Shown: positions 23,242 through 24,988 of the stretch, in pieces
Layout: the number at the start of each line of letters is the position of its first letter
Numbering within the stretch: position 1 is the stretch's first letter
NCBI GenBank assembly: GCA_947591175.1
Contig: CANQDB010000009.1
Location: forward strand, 1 to 24,988
Source of the DNA: an uncultured Bacilli bacterium
GTDB taxonomy: Bacteria; Bacillota_I; Bacilli_A; RF39; UBA660
DNA: 24,988 nt
Direction: 5' to 3'
Program-made: the position numbers and the translations under genes
Notes under the pieces: model-generated
What the model saw: only the letters and a program-made list of their open reading frames with translations
What the model was told of the DNA's origin: nothing
Databases searched by the model: none

Positions 23242-24820
23242 TAGTATCTCCTCCTTTTAAATAATAACGATAAGCTTTATCGCGAACAACGAATTCCAAA
23301 GCGACATCCGTTGCCTCCTTAACTTCCTGAGGAACTAATAAATAAACATATTTGCCTCGCCATTCTCTAGAAAGTGGGGTCGTAAGTCTTACAGACTTTT
23401 CAACTCCATCCTTGGTATAGATGAGTTTAGCTTGTTTAACTAAGAAATTACTTAATTTAAGGCCTGAATCGTCGCCCCTATAATTAAGCCGCAAAATCAT
23501 TCGATTGCCAGTATAGTTTGATGAAGCAATTCTTCCCTCGTAAACCCTACAATCCCAAACATAGCAACTAGTATATAGGTAAGTTGTCTCATCGCTTAAT
23601 TGATAATTGAAAAGAGATAAGTCAATATTCGATTGATCGTAAAATGAAATAGAAAGCAAATCATTTGGATAAGCCGTCTCCAACTCTTCATATTGAGATA
23701 AATCTGTCATCTCTGTATGTATTAAACGAAGTTTTAAGTTATTTGCGCTTCTTACCTCTTGATAATATAGGGTGTAATCTGAACCAAAGTCATCCGGCTT
23801 TATTTCGTATATTAATAAAAGAGTATTAGTAACATTCGGTTCTAAAGCTTGATTATGGTAAACCTTACCTAAATCAGTAAAGTACTGATCATGTGTTAAA
23901 ATCGGAACATAATAACGATGATTAGCAATTATGACAAATTTATTTACATCAATTGTAATAGGTGAACTTGTAATATTTTTAACATCAACAGAAAGGATAA
24001 TATATTTTCTACCTTCTTGGTTAATCAAATTCCCAGCGTAATCTTTACCAGTAAAGTACATCTTCCGCACAACTGCTTCGTAAGTATTAGATCTAAGTGT
24101 TTCTCCCATTGTATAAGTTTTGTTTTCCACAAATATCTGTTGATAACCATAACGAATGGCTAGTACTGAAAGAACAATCGTCAAAGTTGTAAAGATGAGT
24201 TTGTGTTCCAGAACTACGTATTTGATTCTTCGAAAACGATTATGAATAGATCTTTTTACATGATGTACATCGAACTCTAATCCGACCTCAACTTCTTCGC
24301 GGTCTTCTTCATTAATTTCCATGAATTCAGCATCTTCACGGAAACCGAATCTCTTTAAATCGAGTCCTAAAAAACGAATAAGCAAAATAACTAAAACTGC
24401 ATATTGCGGAATACTTACAATAAATAAGAAGTCTCTTAGTAAATAAGCCGTTTGAGTATCCATAACAGCAAAACCCGCTTGTTCAAAACAACCCGCCGAA
24501 TAACCAAAAATAACTGCAACAGCAATGTATTCTAAAATAATTAAACCATATACGATAACAGGCTTTTGTTTATAATAAAGTAAGTAAATGAGAGCTCCAC
24601 AAATAAAGACAATTAAAAACACCGACAAATAAAACCAAAATGATGCATAGGTACTCATCGGATTTAAAACTGGATTGTAATATCCTGTGCTAATATAGTT
24701 AGCCACTAAATCAGAAAAGGCTAAATTTTTAAAGATAATATAAGCAGCTAGAAGGAATAAGATAAAATTGATTTTCTGAAAGTTCTTGATTAAAAACGCA
24801 TATGGTTTCCGAAAAATCAT
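23228..24820 (-). CDS. polytopic membrane protein with DUF4352-like extracellular domain
   Basis: The protein has 530 residues. Four N-terminal membrane helices (about 15-155) are followed by an acidic then basic cytoplasmic loop (about 160-210), a fifth helix (about 216-234) and a beta-rich outer region. That region has TMGETLRSNTYEAVV and KYIILSVDVKNITSSPITID, the pattern of DUF4352-type Ig-like domains. Two cysteines close together (SCYVWDC) occur late in the protein. I chose ATG 24820 over ATG 24847 because AGGAGGGG lies seven bases before it, inside the longer frame. It is the first gene of the long Tad unit and may help anchor or regulate the apparatus. Function unknown. Confidence 0.72.
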   Translation of the reverse strand: MIFRKPYAFLIKNFQKINFILFLLAAYIIFKNLAFSDLVANYISTGYYNPVLNPMSTYASFWFYLSVFLIVFICGALIYLLYYKQKPVIVYGLIILEYIAVAVIFGYSAGCFEQAGFAVMDTQTAYLLRDFLFIVSIPQYAVLVILLIRFLGLDLKRFGFREDAEFMEINEEDREEVEVGLEFDVHHVKRSIHNRFRRIKYVVLEHKLIFTTLTIVLSVLAIRYGYQQIFVENKTYTMGETLRSNTYEAVVRKMYFTGKDYAGNLINQEGRKYIILSVDVKNITSSPITIDVNKFVIIANHRYYVPILTHDQYFTDLGKVYHNQALEPNVTNTLLLIYEIKPDDFGSDYTLYYQEVRSANNLKLRLIHTEMTDLSQYEELETAYPNDLLSISFYDQSNIDLSLFNYQLSDETTYLYTSCYVWDCRVYEGRIASSNYTGNRMILRLNYRGDDSGLKLSNFLVKQAKLIYTKDGVEKSVRLTTPLSREWRGKYVYLLVPQEVKEATDVALEFVVRDKAYRYYLKGGDTSETG

Positions 24821-24852
24821 ACATCTTCCCCTCCTATTCTTATACATAGATT

Positions 24853-24869
24853 AGTATACCTTAATTATA
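24853..24869 (-). promoter_or_regulatory. possible -10 elements before the first Tad-unit gene
   Basis: TATAAT (24864-24869) and TATACT (24853-24858) lie 30 to 50 bases before ATG 24820. Neither has a clear -35 at 16-18 bases, so the promoter may be weak or activator-dependent. The exact site is uncertain. Confidence 0.35.
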
Positions 24870-24935
24870 TCGAAAATGGAAGAGGTATTTTTTCAAAAGT
24901 TGGTATTTACGGTTACAATTCACAGTTAAATTTAG

Positions 24936-24971
24936 AAAAAAGATAAAAATTTGAAAAAAGTTATCTTTTTT
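24936..24971. terminator. AT-rich hairpin at the right edge, possible terminator of the preceding unit
   Basis: Arms aaaaaagataa (24936-24946) and ttatctttttt (24961-24971) pair perfectly over 11 bases around a 14-base loop. Low G+C makes it weak, but T-runs exist on both strands. It would separate the Tad unit from whatever lies beyond the edge. Confidence 0.4.
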
Positions 24972-24988
24972 TGTTGCTTTTTGTTGTA

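Noticed and set aside
1..24988. Mycoplasma-type genetic code (TGA as Trp)
   Set aside because: TGA ends the peptidase, TrsD-like and 275-residue proteins at neat junctions with the next gene.

Overview
The window is AT-rich (mid-30s % G+C by eye) and has AGGAGG/GGTGAT ribosome binding sites. It carries a class B sortase and no outer-membrane components, so it reads as a Gram-positive Bacillota (Bacilli-type) chromosome or integrated element. TGA works as a stop codon in several overlapping ATGA junctions, so this is not the Mycoplasma code. A placement among uncultured gut Bacilli such as RF39-like lineages is only inference. Every supported gene lies on the minus strand, so transcription runs from high to low coordinates.

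Region 1 (24.8 to 13.4 kb) is a Tad-type pilus/secretion block of nine tightly packed genes. In order of transcription they are: a polytopic membrane protein with a DUF4352-like outer domain; a membrane-anchored protein with a DUF5011-like Ig domain and two DUF6273-like modules; a class B sortase; a 979-residue Cys-rich secreted protein; a small TadE-like single-pass protein; CpaB; the CpaF/TadA ATPase; TadB; and TadC. Region 2 (13.3 to 11.5 kb) has its own candidate promoter and encodes a 60-residue pilin-like protein, a TadE-like pseudopilin and a TadZ/CpaE-like protein with a degenerate P-loop.

Region 3 (11.5 to 1 kb) is a Gram-positive type IV secretion (conjugation-type) block. It holds a VirB2-like pilin behind the best promoter in the window, an ectodomain protein related to the DUF6273 protein of region 1, and a signal-peptide protein whose C-terminus is a second VirB2-like module. 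VirB6/TrbL, VirB3/PrgI, a TrsD-like VirB4 partner and VirB4 follow. After a relic of an IS200/IS605 TnpB gene come a membrane-anchored C39-like peptidase, an unknown membrane-anchored protein, and the 5' part of a VirD4 coupling protein that runs off the left edge. Terminators and promoters between 9.8 and 11.5 kb divide this region into small units.

The main observation is that a Tad machine and a T4SS are adjacent and co-oriented, and share a paralogous ectodomain protein family, with one member in each block. Many exported proteins here are rich in cysteine. No relaxase, integrase, VirB8-like protein or prepilin peptidase is visible in this window. The locus could be part of an integrative conjugative element, or a resident two-part surface apparatus. 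The window alone does not decide this.
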